NCBI GenBank assembly: GCA_000310025.1
Contig: FN648470.1
Location: 13,941-44,386, forward strand
Origin: Ectocarpus siliculosus
Taxonomy: Eukaryota > Sar > Phaeophyceae > Ectocarpales > Ectocarpaceae
Direction of reading: 5' to 3'
DNA length: 30,446 nucleotides
Part shown: in pieces, positions 8,901 to 17,239 of the stretch
Layout: the number at the start of each line of letters is the position of its first letter
How positions within the stretch are numbered: the first letter of the stretch is position 1
Notes under the pieces: model-generated
The model's input: only the letters and a program-made list of their open reading frames with translations
Database searches by the model: none
What the model was told of the DNA's origin: nothing
Program-made: the position numbers and the translations under genes

Positions 8901-9501
8901 TAGGTCGCTCTTGGGTGGGAAACGGTGGTCGTGCAGGAATGTATAGGCGGGACTGCCAAGTTGTGGGTGCATGGCTTATGTGCGTACACATGGGTGCACC
9001 GCATATTTTTCTTGTGTTGTATCATTAACCAGTTTGCGCAGAACGAAATTTCGCTGATAACGACCAGTTCGGGGTATTAAAAGTTCCTCCGAAACAAAAT
9101 TGGCGAATATTTGTCGCTATATGTGGCCAGCTTGGAAATTTGCACACAAAGTTTGCTTGGGTAGCGAACAGACAACGACCACCTCGAACAGACACTCCAC
9201 ACATCCGAGGCCAGCTATCACAGACAGCGGGGACTGAGCCAATACGACCTTCGCCGTGGGCATGGTCATGCACCAAATGTCCCTCGAGCGATATGTTATT
9301 GTTGCGTCCAACAACACAAGCACGAAGTACACAACTGCTGAGAGAGAAAGTGATCAGCAGCTTGCCAATCACACACGCAAGACACATAAAGCAACGTACA
9401 CTTCCAAGCACAAACCGTGTGACGGTCGCATCCTCCACGACCTTGCCATGGATGCGGATCAAGAGAACCTCTGAGGGCGTGAAGGTCCACTGTGCATTCT
9501 G

Positions 9502-10020
9502 ATGATGGTTGCCCGGGATCGGTTCAGGTTGCTTGAGCTGTGCTGCTGTCTGCCTGTTGCTGTTGCTGTGGTGCTCTCTTGCTACAAATTCAAGTTCTTC
9601 ATGTCAACGGTTTTCTGGTTCCTGGTTCCGCCGTGGAAGTTCGCGGTACAGAGAACGTGGCGGGTAAGTCGTGTGCCTACCCCACCACATCTATCTGTCA
9701 CGCTATCTATCATGTGCCTGCTGCACATCTGTCTATCTGTCACGCCATCTCTCTACGCTGTGCTGGTACTCTGCGGCGTCGATATGCTCATCCCCAGGCG
9801 AGATGTATGTGCATACAGTTCGATGACTCTTTTGCCGATGTGGGGGTATGCGTCCGTAGGCCGAAAAAGTGAATTTCAATCTGAGCACGACGGAAAGAAT
9901 CCGTATGTTTTTTTACAATTGACTGACATCGGTATGCCAAAATTCGGTTCCTGCGCAAAAGTGGTATTTAGTAGGAGTATTATCAACAGTATTATTTTTG
10001 CTCACCATTTCGATTTCTAG
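9502..10020 (+). CDS. hypothetical ORF with hydrophobic N-terminus and a splice-donor-like site
   Basis: The frame starts with two ATGs (9502, 9505) and is open for 172 codons. Residues about 10-28 (LLELCCCLPVAVAVVLSCYK) would make a signal anchor or signal peptide. A textbook donor, GGCGG^GTAAGT, lies at about 9662. The true gene may therefore be a short first exon ending there, in this frame or in the next one, which reads VLHVNGFLVPGSAVEVRGTE. After 9665 the sequence is repetitive (catctatctgtcacgc twice) and looks intronic. No family was recognised and no downstream exon was found. Confidence 0.25.
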   Translation: MMVARDRFRLLELCCCLPVAVAVVLSCYKFKFFMSTVFWFLVPPWKFAVQRTWRVSRVPTPPHLSVTLSIMCLLHICLSVTPSLYAVLVLCGVDMLIPRRDVCAYSSMTLLPMWGYASVGRKSEFQSEHDGKNPYVFLQLTDIGMPKFGSCAKVVFSRSIINSIIFAHHFDF

Positions 10021-10206
10021 AGGTGTACCCCGTTTTGGGGTGTGGTTGGCTCGTGACTGTTGACCACGGAACGCGTCCGCGTCAGTTGGACCAATACTGA
10101 TCTTAGCACTTGCTGAGCGGAGACCGGAACGATTTTTTTAACGTGAATTCAACCACCACAATAACGATAACTTGAAGAGTGCACGGTGGATCGCAGTGTC
10201 TCATCT

Positions 10207-10755
10207 TCAAAAACCCAGCAAACGCTTGAGTATCTCAGTTTTCCAAAGTCTGACTCCAGTACGAAACTTCCATCGCGTAACCGTCCGCTCACCTCCCGTC
10301 GTGTACATTGGTAGTATCTGAGATTGTAGCCCTTGCAGCTTACCGGTCCGCGATTTTCCGAACGATCCTTCTATCATCAAGATTGGTGAGCTACAAGCAG
10401 GATTTTTGATGCTGCTGTGTGGTCCGATTTTGAAATGCTTCAAGCACTTTTGCTTGTGGCTAGCCCTACATATACATGACCCCAGGCATTCAAATCGACT
10501 ATGGCGACGAGTAGGACGTGTGAGGGAAGAGCTGCGTTGAAGTTCGCGGCCCCATACACTCACAATAGGCGCTGATTCGCCAGTACTGTGTGCTTGAAGC
10601 TTGGCAGATTTGACTAGTTGATGGTGGACTAGATTATGCAGAGGTGGTTGGAAAACGGAATCAGCGATTTCACATTTTTTGAACTGGTGACGCCTGGGGT
10701 TCATCGAACTGCATTGCTTTGGAGCGCGGCTGTTCTTTTTTTTTCTGCGTAACAA
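10207..10755 (-). CDS. hypothetical basic ORF, 182 codons
   Basis: The frame is open on the minus strand from a start at 10755 to a stop at 10207. The N-terminus is strongly basic (MLRRKKKNSRAPKQ) and the rest is rich in S, R, K and H, with no membrane segment or motif that I recognise. The plus strand of the same stretch has no comparable frame, which is mildly in favour of coding. It has no neighbour suggesting a function. It could be the relic of a mobile-element protein or simply chance. Confidence 0.25.
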   Translation of the reverse strand: MLRRKKKNSRAPKQCSSMNPRRHQFKKCEIADSVFQPPLHNLVHHQLVKSAKLQAHSTGESAPIVSVWGRELQRSSSLTRPTRRHSRFECLGSCICRASHKQKCLKHFKIGPHSSIKNPACSSPILMIEGSFGKSRTGKLQGLQSQILPMYTTGGERTVTRWKFRTGVRLWKTEILKRLLGF

Positions 10756-10759
10756 TTAC

Positions 10760-11240
10760 GTTAATTGTTCTGAGTCCTCCACTTAGTTCTGTTCCTCTTG
10801 TTCCGCGTCAAGTTTTCACGGCAAGGCCTCGTTTTCCCTTGTTCGCAGGCCTGCTTGGAGAGCTAAATCCTTGTGATGGCTTCAACGGGTGACGACCTAG
10901 ACACAAGTTCTCCAAATTCGTGAGTCCGCGCCCTGCTGATTTTGTGAACATTGAATTTGAGCGCAACCGAGCCGCTGTGATCGTTGTTCACCATTGTGGT
11001 ACCCTCTGGCGTCGTCATGACTCCTCCACCAGCACGTAGGGGGCGTCACGACCCACGGCCGCGCAATAAATACCAAGGCTGTGTGCATGAGGGACGAACG
11101 GATGGACTATTACTATCGACCAGTGAAGACACTTGTAGCATTTCGATGTCTTTGCTGCTTCGGAACGCGTTTCTATTGCGGGGTGATTTTTGTTTCACGC
11201 TTCTTTGTGAGAGGCACGTAGGAAGCTCGTCGGCAAACTA
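10760..11240. other. no gene recognised
   Basis: Only short overlapping frames are present. No repeat or RNA signature was seen. Confidence 0.35.
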
Positions 11241-11244
11241 CTGC

Positions 11245-11769
11245 TTATGCCCGTAGCTCGCCAGGCTTCCGTGGCCGCGGGGGGTTGATCCCTGGAGTTG
11301 TGTGAACTGGCTGTGCGTCCCGGAGACGTGTTGTACACAAAACACAGCTCGGCGAACCAAATGTCGAAAACCAAATGTCGGAAACCACCCCAAGTTGGCC
11401 CACCGTGTGCCATAACCCACCGGACATCACACAGTCCACACGCAGTGTCGCCAAAGGAACGTTGTCGCGCGTCCTTCTGAGCGGCATGCAGGAATGACCA
11501 TGCGGGCCCATGGCCAGGCCAGGTACTGAACCCGCACGGGCGATTTCGAGATTTTTCGCCTCAGGACCACCGGCACACGGCCAACCATGATAAAACGCGT
11601 GCAGCATGTGATCTTGGGTCACCGTTGGGATGCCCGTATGATACGTTCTTGGTTTCCGGTGTGTTCCTTCAGTAGACTGCCCATTGTCCTCAGTTGGTGT
11701 ACTGGTGATCCCTTCTATGACTCTGTGCCATAACATACAGCTCCGGCTGCAAAAAAAGGAGAGACTCAT
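11245..11769 (-). CDS. hypothetical ORF, 174 codons
   Basis: The frame is open on the minus strand, mixed in composition, without a recognisable domain. The first ~95 codons (MSLSFFCSRSCMLWHRV..., then a histidine/glycine-rich part) are protein-like. The last third reads through a stretch with a short direct duplication (accaaatgtcg.aaa twice near 11359-11385). The word CATGTGaTCTTGgGTCACC at about 11605-11623 recurs with two changes at 26857-26877 on the same strand. Both ends overlap other open frames, so the coding status is uncertain. Confidence 0.2.
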   Translation of the reverse strand: MSLSFFCSRSCMLWHRVIEGITSTPTEDNGQSTEGTHRKPRTYHTGIPTVTQDHMLHAFYHGWPCAGGPEAKNLEIARAGSVPGLAMGPHGHSCMPLRRTRDNVPLATLRVDCVMSGGLWHTVGQLGVVSDIWFSTFGSPSCVLCTTRLRDAQPVHTTPGINPPRPRKPGELRA

Positions 11770-12169
11770 ATTTTACCCGCTGCCCGGATGCTACGTTTTT
11801 CCCTGCGACAGCGTTCGGCAAGAACTGTTGCGTCCGCACTCCTCAAAAGTGGCACCACTAGACGCCTGCGGGATTTTGGACGAAGACCCAGAATCCCCTG
11901 GGGAGTGGGATAAGGAGGGCCTTTGCAACGGCGACAAGGTGATAAAAAGGGGGAGAACGTTACGGTATGCGCTCGCGGTATGGAAGTTGTTGGTTTGTTT
12001 CGATACTTGGACATCGCAGGAAAACACCAATGGGCGCCGCAGAAATCGATGTGTTGTGTTCGCTGCGATTGATACTTCGTGCGAATGGTTATCCGAGACA
12101 AAACTATTTTTGGTTTCACTACATGTATTTTATTGCAGAGTATCTAATCCAATCCGCCCGCTAGTTTAA
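11684..12169 (+). CDS. hypothetical ORF, possible exon chain
   Basis: The frame is open for 161 codons from a GTG. The central part (LDEDPESPGEWDKEGLCNGD) is acidic and looks coding. Within it an acceptor-like site near 12019 (cttggacatcgcag) precedes a second frame reading MGAAEIDVLCSLRLILRANG. A strong acceptor (tgtattttattgcag) follows at about 12138. These signs fit pieces of a spliced gene, but I could not fix the exon boundaries or recognise a family. The frame overlaps the minus-strand ORF at 11245-11769 by about 85 bp. Confidence 0.25.
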   Translation: MSSVGVLVIPSMTLCHNIQLRLQKKERLIFYPLPGCYVFPCDSVRQELLRPHSSKVAPLDACGILDEDPESPGEWDKEGLCNGDKVIKRGRTLRYALAVWKLLVCFDTWTSQENTNGRRRNRCVVFAAIDTSCEWLSETKLFLVSLHVFYCRVSNPIRPLV

Positions 12170-13110
12170 TGTCTGTCATGAGTCAACACGCCCGTCCAGG
12201 CCCTTGTCTTGGCGCTGCTGGGACCATATGAAATCAAGTGATGGCTCTGGCCTAACGCAGTACTGTTGGTGTTAAACACAACACCCGGGTGACTGCTCGC
12301 GAGGATCGCGGATGATTTGCTCGAAAGATTGCGTGGATCGTGTGTTGATGTGGGTGCCTGTGTTGCCGCACGCCGAGAGGACCCAAAGTCAATTTGTAGG
12401 AGCTTTTGCCATATGTAGGGCGTTTCGAGTATATCATCGCACTCTCATGCCCCGTTTTTTGTGGTATCTGAGGACAAGGGCTTGGAATTTGCTAAGGTGG
12501 TTTGCCGCTGCCAAGGTTGGTACCCTTTCACTTCAAGTCTTCTTTCGCGAATTGGGATTCACTTAACCCTTACGTGACTGGATTATAGATTGAATTTTTG
12601 TGTTTTTTCCCCACAACTAGCTCTCTGCGGTCAAAGATCTTCCAGGCATGCGTGTACACCCATAAATCACGGCGGCAAGGATGGTGCAGCAGGGGGTCCA
12701 TGTGTGGGGCTCACAGGGATGGGGGCGCGGTGTATGTAAGGGTGACGAACAGGACTACTGCTGTACAGCAGTAGCAGCTGTGCGGACCGAAATAGGCTGT
12801 ACAGCAGCCTGTACAGCAGCAGTAGTTTCTGAGCAGGTGTGCGTGCCTGTCTCCGACATCAACCGTCCGCACAGAGGATGTACCTGTGCAAGCAATACCT
12901 GTTGGCACATCTTCTCCACCTGATCCTTGGACAGAGCATACGGCAAGCGCATATGCTAGCGGCGCTAGATTTGAAGACGGTGAAGGGAAACCGCCTCACA
13001 GAGGCGCCAGATCGCCGAAAAAAACGGCCCGCTCATCAGAGAATCGAGACCATCATCCACTATCGCACAAAATGCATCAAAAATCGTGATGAATTTTACG
13101 ATTCTATACT
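12170..13110. other. no gene recognised; palindrome cluster inside
   Basis: Short frames only. Positions 12755-12825 hold a cluster of CTGTACAG palindromes. Confidence 0.35.
12755..12774. repeat. 20-bp perfect palindrome in a CTGTACAG cluster
   Basis: CTACTGCTGTACAGCAGTAG is its own reverse complement. Within 50 bp downstream are GCTGTACAGC (12796-12805) and CCTGTACAGC followed by agcagtag. Confidence 0.85.
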
Positions 13111-13658
13111 ACAAATAGAGAACTGTGATCAGAGCTGTGATCGGAGCTGTAGTCCCGAAAACCCTTGCTTTTGAGCGAAATTTTGCACACAGCAGACGAG
13201 CCACCCTTCACTCCCAATACTGGGAACCACACGCACCGCAATCACAACAACATCAAGCACCGAGGCAGTACGTTAGCATCGGCTCCGGTGTGCGCTTTCT
13301 CTGCTCTCCCCCGCGGATGCGGCACCGGGTTGATAACATGTTCAGGGTGCTGTATGTACCCTCCGGTGGTATTTTGCGTTTGAATCTTACAGTACCCGTA
13401 GGTAGTAGATTGGATCTGGAAAGGATATCTTCCCCACGTCAGAGAGATTAGGCATGGGTGAATAGCATTGTACTATGTGAGTCCTGTGCGCATTGCTGAT
13501 AAACCTGCTTTTGGGGTGGGCTGCCTGTGTCTCCCTGCTGGTCTCTTATGTATGTTTTTTGCTCATAGCCGAGGCACCACGGCGATCGTTCGGCACGCAA
13601 AGTGATCGGAGCTGAGAACGGAGCTGAATCGGCCTGTAGCACGTAGGGGTTAAAACCG
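13111..13658 (+). repeat. dispersed ~540-bp repeat, copy A
   Basis: Aligns by eye end to end with 21674-22200 at roughly 80-85 percent identity with small indels. Shared landmarks are aaatagagaact at the left, ctccggtgtgcg, ccgcggatgcggcacc, gatctggaaaggatatct, agagagattaggcatgg and gatcggagctgagaacgg, with ggttaaa at the right. Copy A has an extra tandem word (tgatcagagctg before tgatcggagctg). No terminal inverted repeat or target duplication was found. No conserved frame was seen, so it looks like a non-coding mobile repeat or a transposon terminal region. Confidence 0.75.
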
Positions 13659-13896
13659 TTTTATCGGGAGCCCTAGACTGTGATTTGGAGCCAGCATTTC
13701 GGTGTTGCCAGGTCTGGTCTTTATCCAAGTAATTCACATAGAGGTCACAGACAAAATACGGCTGGTCGCTTTTTATTTTGCTGGCCGGTAGAGTGTCGGG
13801 TGTACTTTGTGGGCAGAGGAGGTAGCTTCCGAGAACCGCATGACAAGAGCTAGGCTTACATGCATCTGCTCCTGTGGCAATTTTGTGGGTGACACA
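13546..13896 (-). CDS. open frame entering repeat copy A, unidentified
   Basis: A minus-strand frame is open from 13896 to 13546 with no ATG before 13737. The part outside the repeat reads like protein, including DQPYFVCDLYVNYLDKDQTW and AGSKSQSRAPDKTV. The last third reads into the dispersed repeat and is probably not original. By analogy, copy B of the repeat is also preceded on the minus strand by a broken coding region. No family was recognised. Confidence 0.2.
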   Translation of the reverse strand, partial: CVTHKIATGADACKPSSCHAVLGSYLLCPQSTPDTLPASKIKSDQPYFVCDLYVNYLDKDQTWQHRNAGSKSQSRAPDKTVLTPTCYRPIQLRSQLRSLCVPNDRRGASAMSKKHT

Positions 13897-14149
13897 TCAT
13901 GCTTCACCCGTATCTATATCGATATGCATGCAAGGTCCCTCTGAGAGAAGTTACCTCCTGCCAGTGCTTCCAGGGAGGTGATCGCAAGAGTCATAAATGG
14001 ACACGATACAGCAGAGGTATGATACAAGGAACTACCAATGTGCCGTTGCCGCAGCTAATATTTGGGGATTCTTGACGCGCCTAATATAAACGGCTAGAGA
14101 TTTTGTGATGCGACAGACAGTTCACATGTTTGTTCACGTGTTTTTCGAT

Positions 14150-14224
14150 GGAGCGGAGCGGTTTCAATCGCTCTGCTCCTGTCCGGGAGATTTTCCAACA
14201 AAAAAGAACGCTCTGCTCCGCTCC
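14150..14224. repeat. inverted repeat GGAGCGGAGC / GCTCCGCTCC
   Basis: Ten-base perfect arms at 14150-14159 and 14215-14224. The loop contains the related words cgctctgctcct and cgctctgctcc. Confidence 0.6.
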
Positions 14225-14459
14225 GTGCCATGACCAAAAATCCGCCCCGCTTCGTGAGGTTTCCCAACAACCCGTACAAGCGTTTTTTTAGTGCGACCTG
14301 AGCTCCGTCACCTAATCGCCGGCAATAACCGCGAAATCCGCGGTAATATCGGCAATTCAGCGTCGTCTTTTCCACGGAGCCACGGTTTGCACGATGCTTG
14401 TCCGACACAAGACATGATGTGCGTGCACGGGCGTACGCATACACACACACACCTTTGCA

Positions 14460-14768
14460 TTGACAATTGACACCACTAGTTGCCAATCAGAGATTATTTT
14501 TTTCGTTTCTGGGGTTCGTGTACGATCATCTTTGGCAGGCAATGACGCCCCACCCGTGTCGAGATGGTTGTGTTCCCCACATGTCGAGTACGATTTTTCT
14601 CCGGAGATCGAACAGTTGGACCGTATGCCATATGAGTTAGGAAAACTGCTTGCAGCTCATATGGCTAATGCTGCATCTGTCCGAGCTGCTCATGCGGGAG
14701 AGCAAAGTGGTTGTCGAGTTCGAATAGGTCGAGGAGGTATCGATCTGGGCAATGGTCCCTTCACTTGA
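14460..14768 (+). CDS. hypothetical ORF, 102 codons, possible exon
   Basis: The frame is open to a stop at 14768. A good acceptor (gatcatctttggcag, about 14540) precedes the protein-like part, which includes SPEIEQLDRMPYELGKLLAA and an alanine-rich helix-like segment. If that acceptor is used, the coding part is about 75 codons. The next open frame on the same strand starts only 18 bp after the stop. No family was recognised. Confidence 0.25.
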   Translation: MTIDTTSCQSEIIFFVSGVRVRSSLAGNDAPPVSRWLCSPHVEYDFSPEIEQLDRMPYELGKLLAAHMANAASVRAAHAGEQSGCRVRIGRGGIDLGNGPFT

Positions 14769-14785
14769 CAACAACTAACTGATCA

Positions 14786-15124
14786 ATGAACAGCATTATC
14801 GTTCATTTTGACTGTTCTGGCAGCGAGACCGCGTACGGTCTGACGGGCGTCCTCCACGCGCAGCCCCCACCGTGCAGGCACTCCGTCAAATGGCACGGAT
14901 ACCCGAAACTTTTTTTGCTCACGGTGCATCGTCAACTCCACGGTTTCGCGTGGTTCAAGCTTCGGAGGAAATTTGACCGCTCCGTAACAAAAACGCGCTA
15001 CGGATTAACTGCTCCGCACATAAATCCTGGGACAGAATCTGAGACTGATCTTCTTTACGCTCACGTTGTCAACCCTGCAGCGCGCCGAACACCTATCTAC
15101 ATATCACTTGAAAGTGTCGGGTGA
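14786..15124 (+). CDS. hypothetical ORF, 112 codons
   Basis: Starts at an ATG (MNSIIVHFDCSGSETAYG...) 18 bp after the previous stop and is open for 112 codons of ordinary composition. The stop lies within GTCGGGTGAGC, which also resembles a splice donor, so the frame may be an exon. No motif was recognised. The following plus-strand frame (15159-15785) overlaps the tail of the minus-strand transposase relic and is not called. Confidence 0.25.
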   Translation: MNSIIVHFDCSGSETAYGLTGVLHAQPPPCRHSVKWHGYPKLFLLTVHRQLHGFAWFKLRRKFDRSVTKTRYGLTAPHINPGTESETDLLYAHVVNPAARRTPIYISLESVG

Positions 15125-15689
15125 GCTGTTCGGGACCCGTGGGCAGCAATGAAGGTCTGTGAGCGCATTCCGCGAGCGATTGAAAATTGGGCAAAACTGT
15201 GTGAAGCTTTCCACGTTCACTAGAGTAGGCGCCGGCACTTACGAACCGCACATGTTGCGTCAGGCGCGATACATTTTGACTGCCTCAAACCGAGCACCTG
15301 TTCTTATTCTCAAACTTGATAATTCGAGCAGGCATTCGCCTATGATACACGGAGTTCTTGTTCTAACTATCGACGCCGACGGCCCCATGCGGATGGCACC
15401 GGTTTTTACTCTGGGTGGATACAGAGAGCAGCGTGTTAATAAAAACCAACGGATAAAACGGCGTTCAACAGAGACCTCTGGCTCTAGGACCGCAGCTTGC
15501 GCGATCACCGTAGGTTCAATGTACAGACGCGGCATCGCCTCGGTGGAGCAACATTGCACCGTTTACACGTCCACAACGGTCACGTCCGTGTTCAATGCAT
15601 GTAGCTACACTATTTTGATGGCTGGACCTCCCCCCAGTTCTGCTGATGGTAGAACCTCCCGCCTGCCCTACGGTGCTTCAAGCAAGCCC

Positions 15690-17210
15690 ACGACCCTGCC
15701 ATCGCATCCGGGTCTCCACTGCACTTTCCCAACGGCAGCTTCATGCTGCGCGTACTTTGGTCTAGCTTCGAAATGGGCACGGTAGTCTTATAGGTGGCGG
15801 GTACGTGATCAGCCCCCCAAACCAACCCATGCTCAGCTTCACGAGTACGCCACGCTGCAATAACGCATTGTCAGAGCAGCGGGTGTAGACTTGAATGCGA
15901 AAGCCATCCGGAATCTCCATGCCTTGGATCTCACCATCCGGGTCGACGCTTTCATCTTTGTCCGCAAGACTCAGGTCTTCGTTCTGGCCGCGGGCCAAGG
16001 ACGGGCAATGCAAATCACAGCAAGAAGTGAAACCATCGTAACAGAACAATTTTCATGAATAATCAGAATCTGTGGAAGCAATAGTAAGGTTACAACAACG
16101 ACAATTCCGGGAAGTGCAAGACTCTGGGGAACGTCCAACTCGCCACGATCGTCTTCGTCGCTGGAATCGCCGTCCTCTATGCCCTCCCCGCTGTTGCCCT
16201 CTTCGCCCGAATCCCTCTGGTCGTCTCCGCCCCGCACCCGTCGTCGCCAGTCTCTGCAGCTCCGTCGTCGTCTCTGGAGTCCTCATCGCCCGTGGAGGTA
16301 TACGGCGTGTCCAAACCCTATTAGTTTATGCAGTCATTGCCTGAACCGTCCACAGTCGTCGCCACGCCACATTTTTCGGAAGCTCGAAACCGGTGTTCCT
16401 CGTGGCTGAATTGGCGTTGCTGCCCCAAAACCCATTGCGCGATCAGCACACGCCAGTTGGACGCCTTCAACGCGTTGTTTTCCACCTTTGGATGTTATCC
16501 CACTGCTCAAGTCCAATGTCCTGTTACTTCGCAACCTCAACCGTCGTCATGCGTCCGGCTTCTACATCCAGGTGGTGTAGCTCGTCCGTGGCGTTGGCCG
16601 AAAGAAACCAGGCGAGCATGTTGCAGTGCTTCGACAGATATTCCTTAGATTCATCCGTTGTCTGCGCGTGCAAGTTGTCCATGAGAAAAACTATCCTCTC
16701 CTGACAGAGCTGGGTCCTCCCGCGCATCAAGCTCTGGCGGTAGGACTTGAGGGCCCACTCCATGCAGAAGTTCTGGTCCGCCCACGAGTTCTGGAAAATC
16801 ACGTCCGCGTTCTTGTGGTACGCGGCCTTCTCCACCCGCGAGATCCGCTTCCCCGTGCCTCGGAAAGTGACCGAAATCCGCACGAGCCTCTTCGTTACGC
16901 AGATCAATGATGGCTTGCTTTTTACCTCCAGACCAGCAAAGAGCTATCTGGTGGCTACATGCTTCGCGCCTGCCTTGTCCGAAGTCGTTGTGAGCCCGTT
17001 TGCGAACGGCAAAGGCAGTCTTCCATCTGGAACTGCGCATCCTTTTCTATCCTGTTCTCGGCCCGATCCGTCGAGAACAGCGCAGCCCCAGGAAAGACGA
17101 TCCCCTTGCGACACATCTGCTCTTGGAGCAGGTTGCGACATTTCGTGCGGAACTGCCGGATCTCCGGCAGGCATTATTCAAAAGATTTCCAATCCGTTCA
17201 GGATTGGTTG
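15690..17210 (-). pseudogene. decayed pogo/Tc1-mariner-like DDE transposase
   Basis: Several minus-strand frames read in series as one protein. An N-terminal part (CLPEIRQFRTKCRN, about 17180-17020) is in one frame. The catalytic core (17050-16524) is in another. It shows a first acidic motif PDGRLPLPF, then GAKHV, an in-frame TAG at 16941-16943, and FRGTGKRIS. The second Asp is in VFLMDNLHAQTTDESKE and the third in NATDELHHLDVEAG, followed by a stop at 16524. A shifted frame resumes as ASNWRVLIAQWVLGQQ (to 16321). Next come an acidic linker (SGEEGNSGEGIEDGDSSDED), then VLVKLSMGWFGGLIT, and after another shift DQSTRSMKLPLGKCSGDPDA. The DDE_1 (pogo) superfamily catalyses cut-and-paste DNA transposition. 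At least three shifts and stops make it inactive. Element ends were not found. Confidence 0.75.
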
Positions 17211-17233
17211 CAGCCACGGCAAAAAAAGAACTG
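17178..17233 (+). repeat. shared hairpin-bearing word, copy 1
   Basis: caaaagatttccaatccgttcaggattgg recurs at 21596-21650 in an expanded form. CCAATCC and GGATTGG form inverted arms in both places. It overlaps the N-terminal end of the transposase relic. Confidence 0.4.
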
Positions 17234-17239
17234 TAAGGA

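Noticed and set aside
15159-15785. 208-codon plus-strand open frame
   Set aside because: No ATG start, an antisense frame open over the same span, and overlap with the conserved C-terminal module of the minus-strand transposase relic. Its first part could still be coding.
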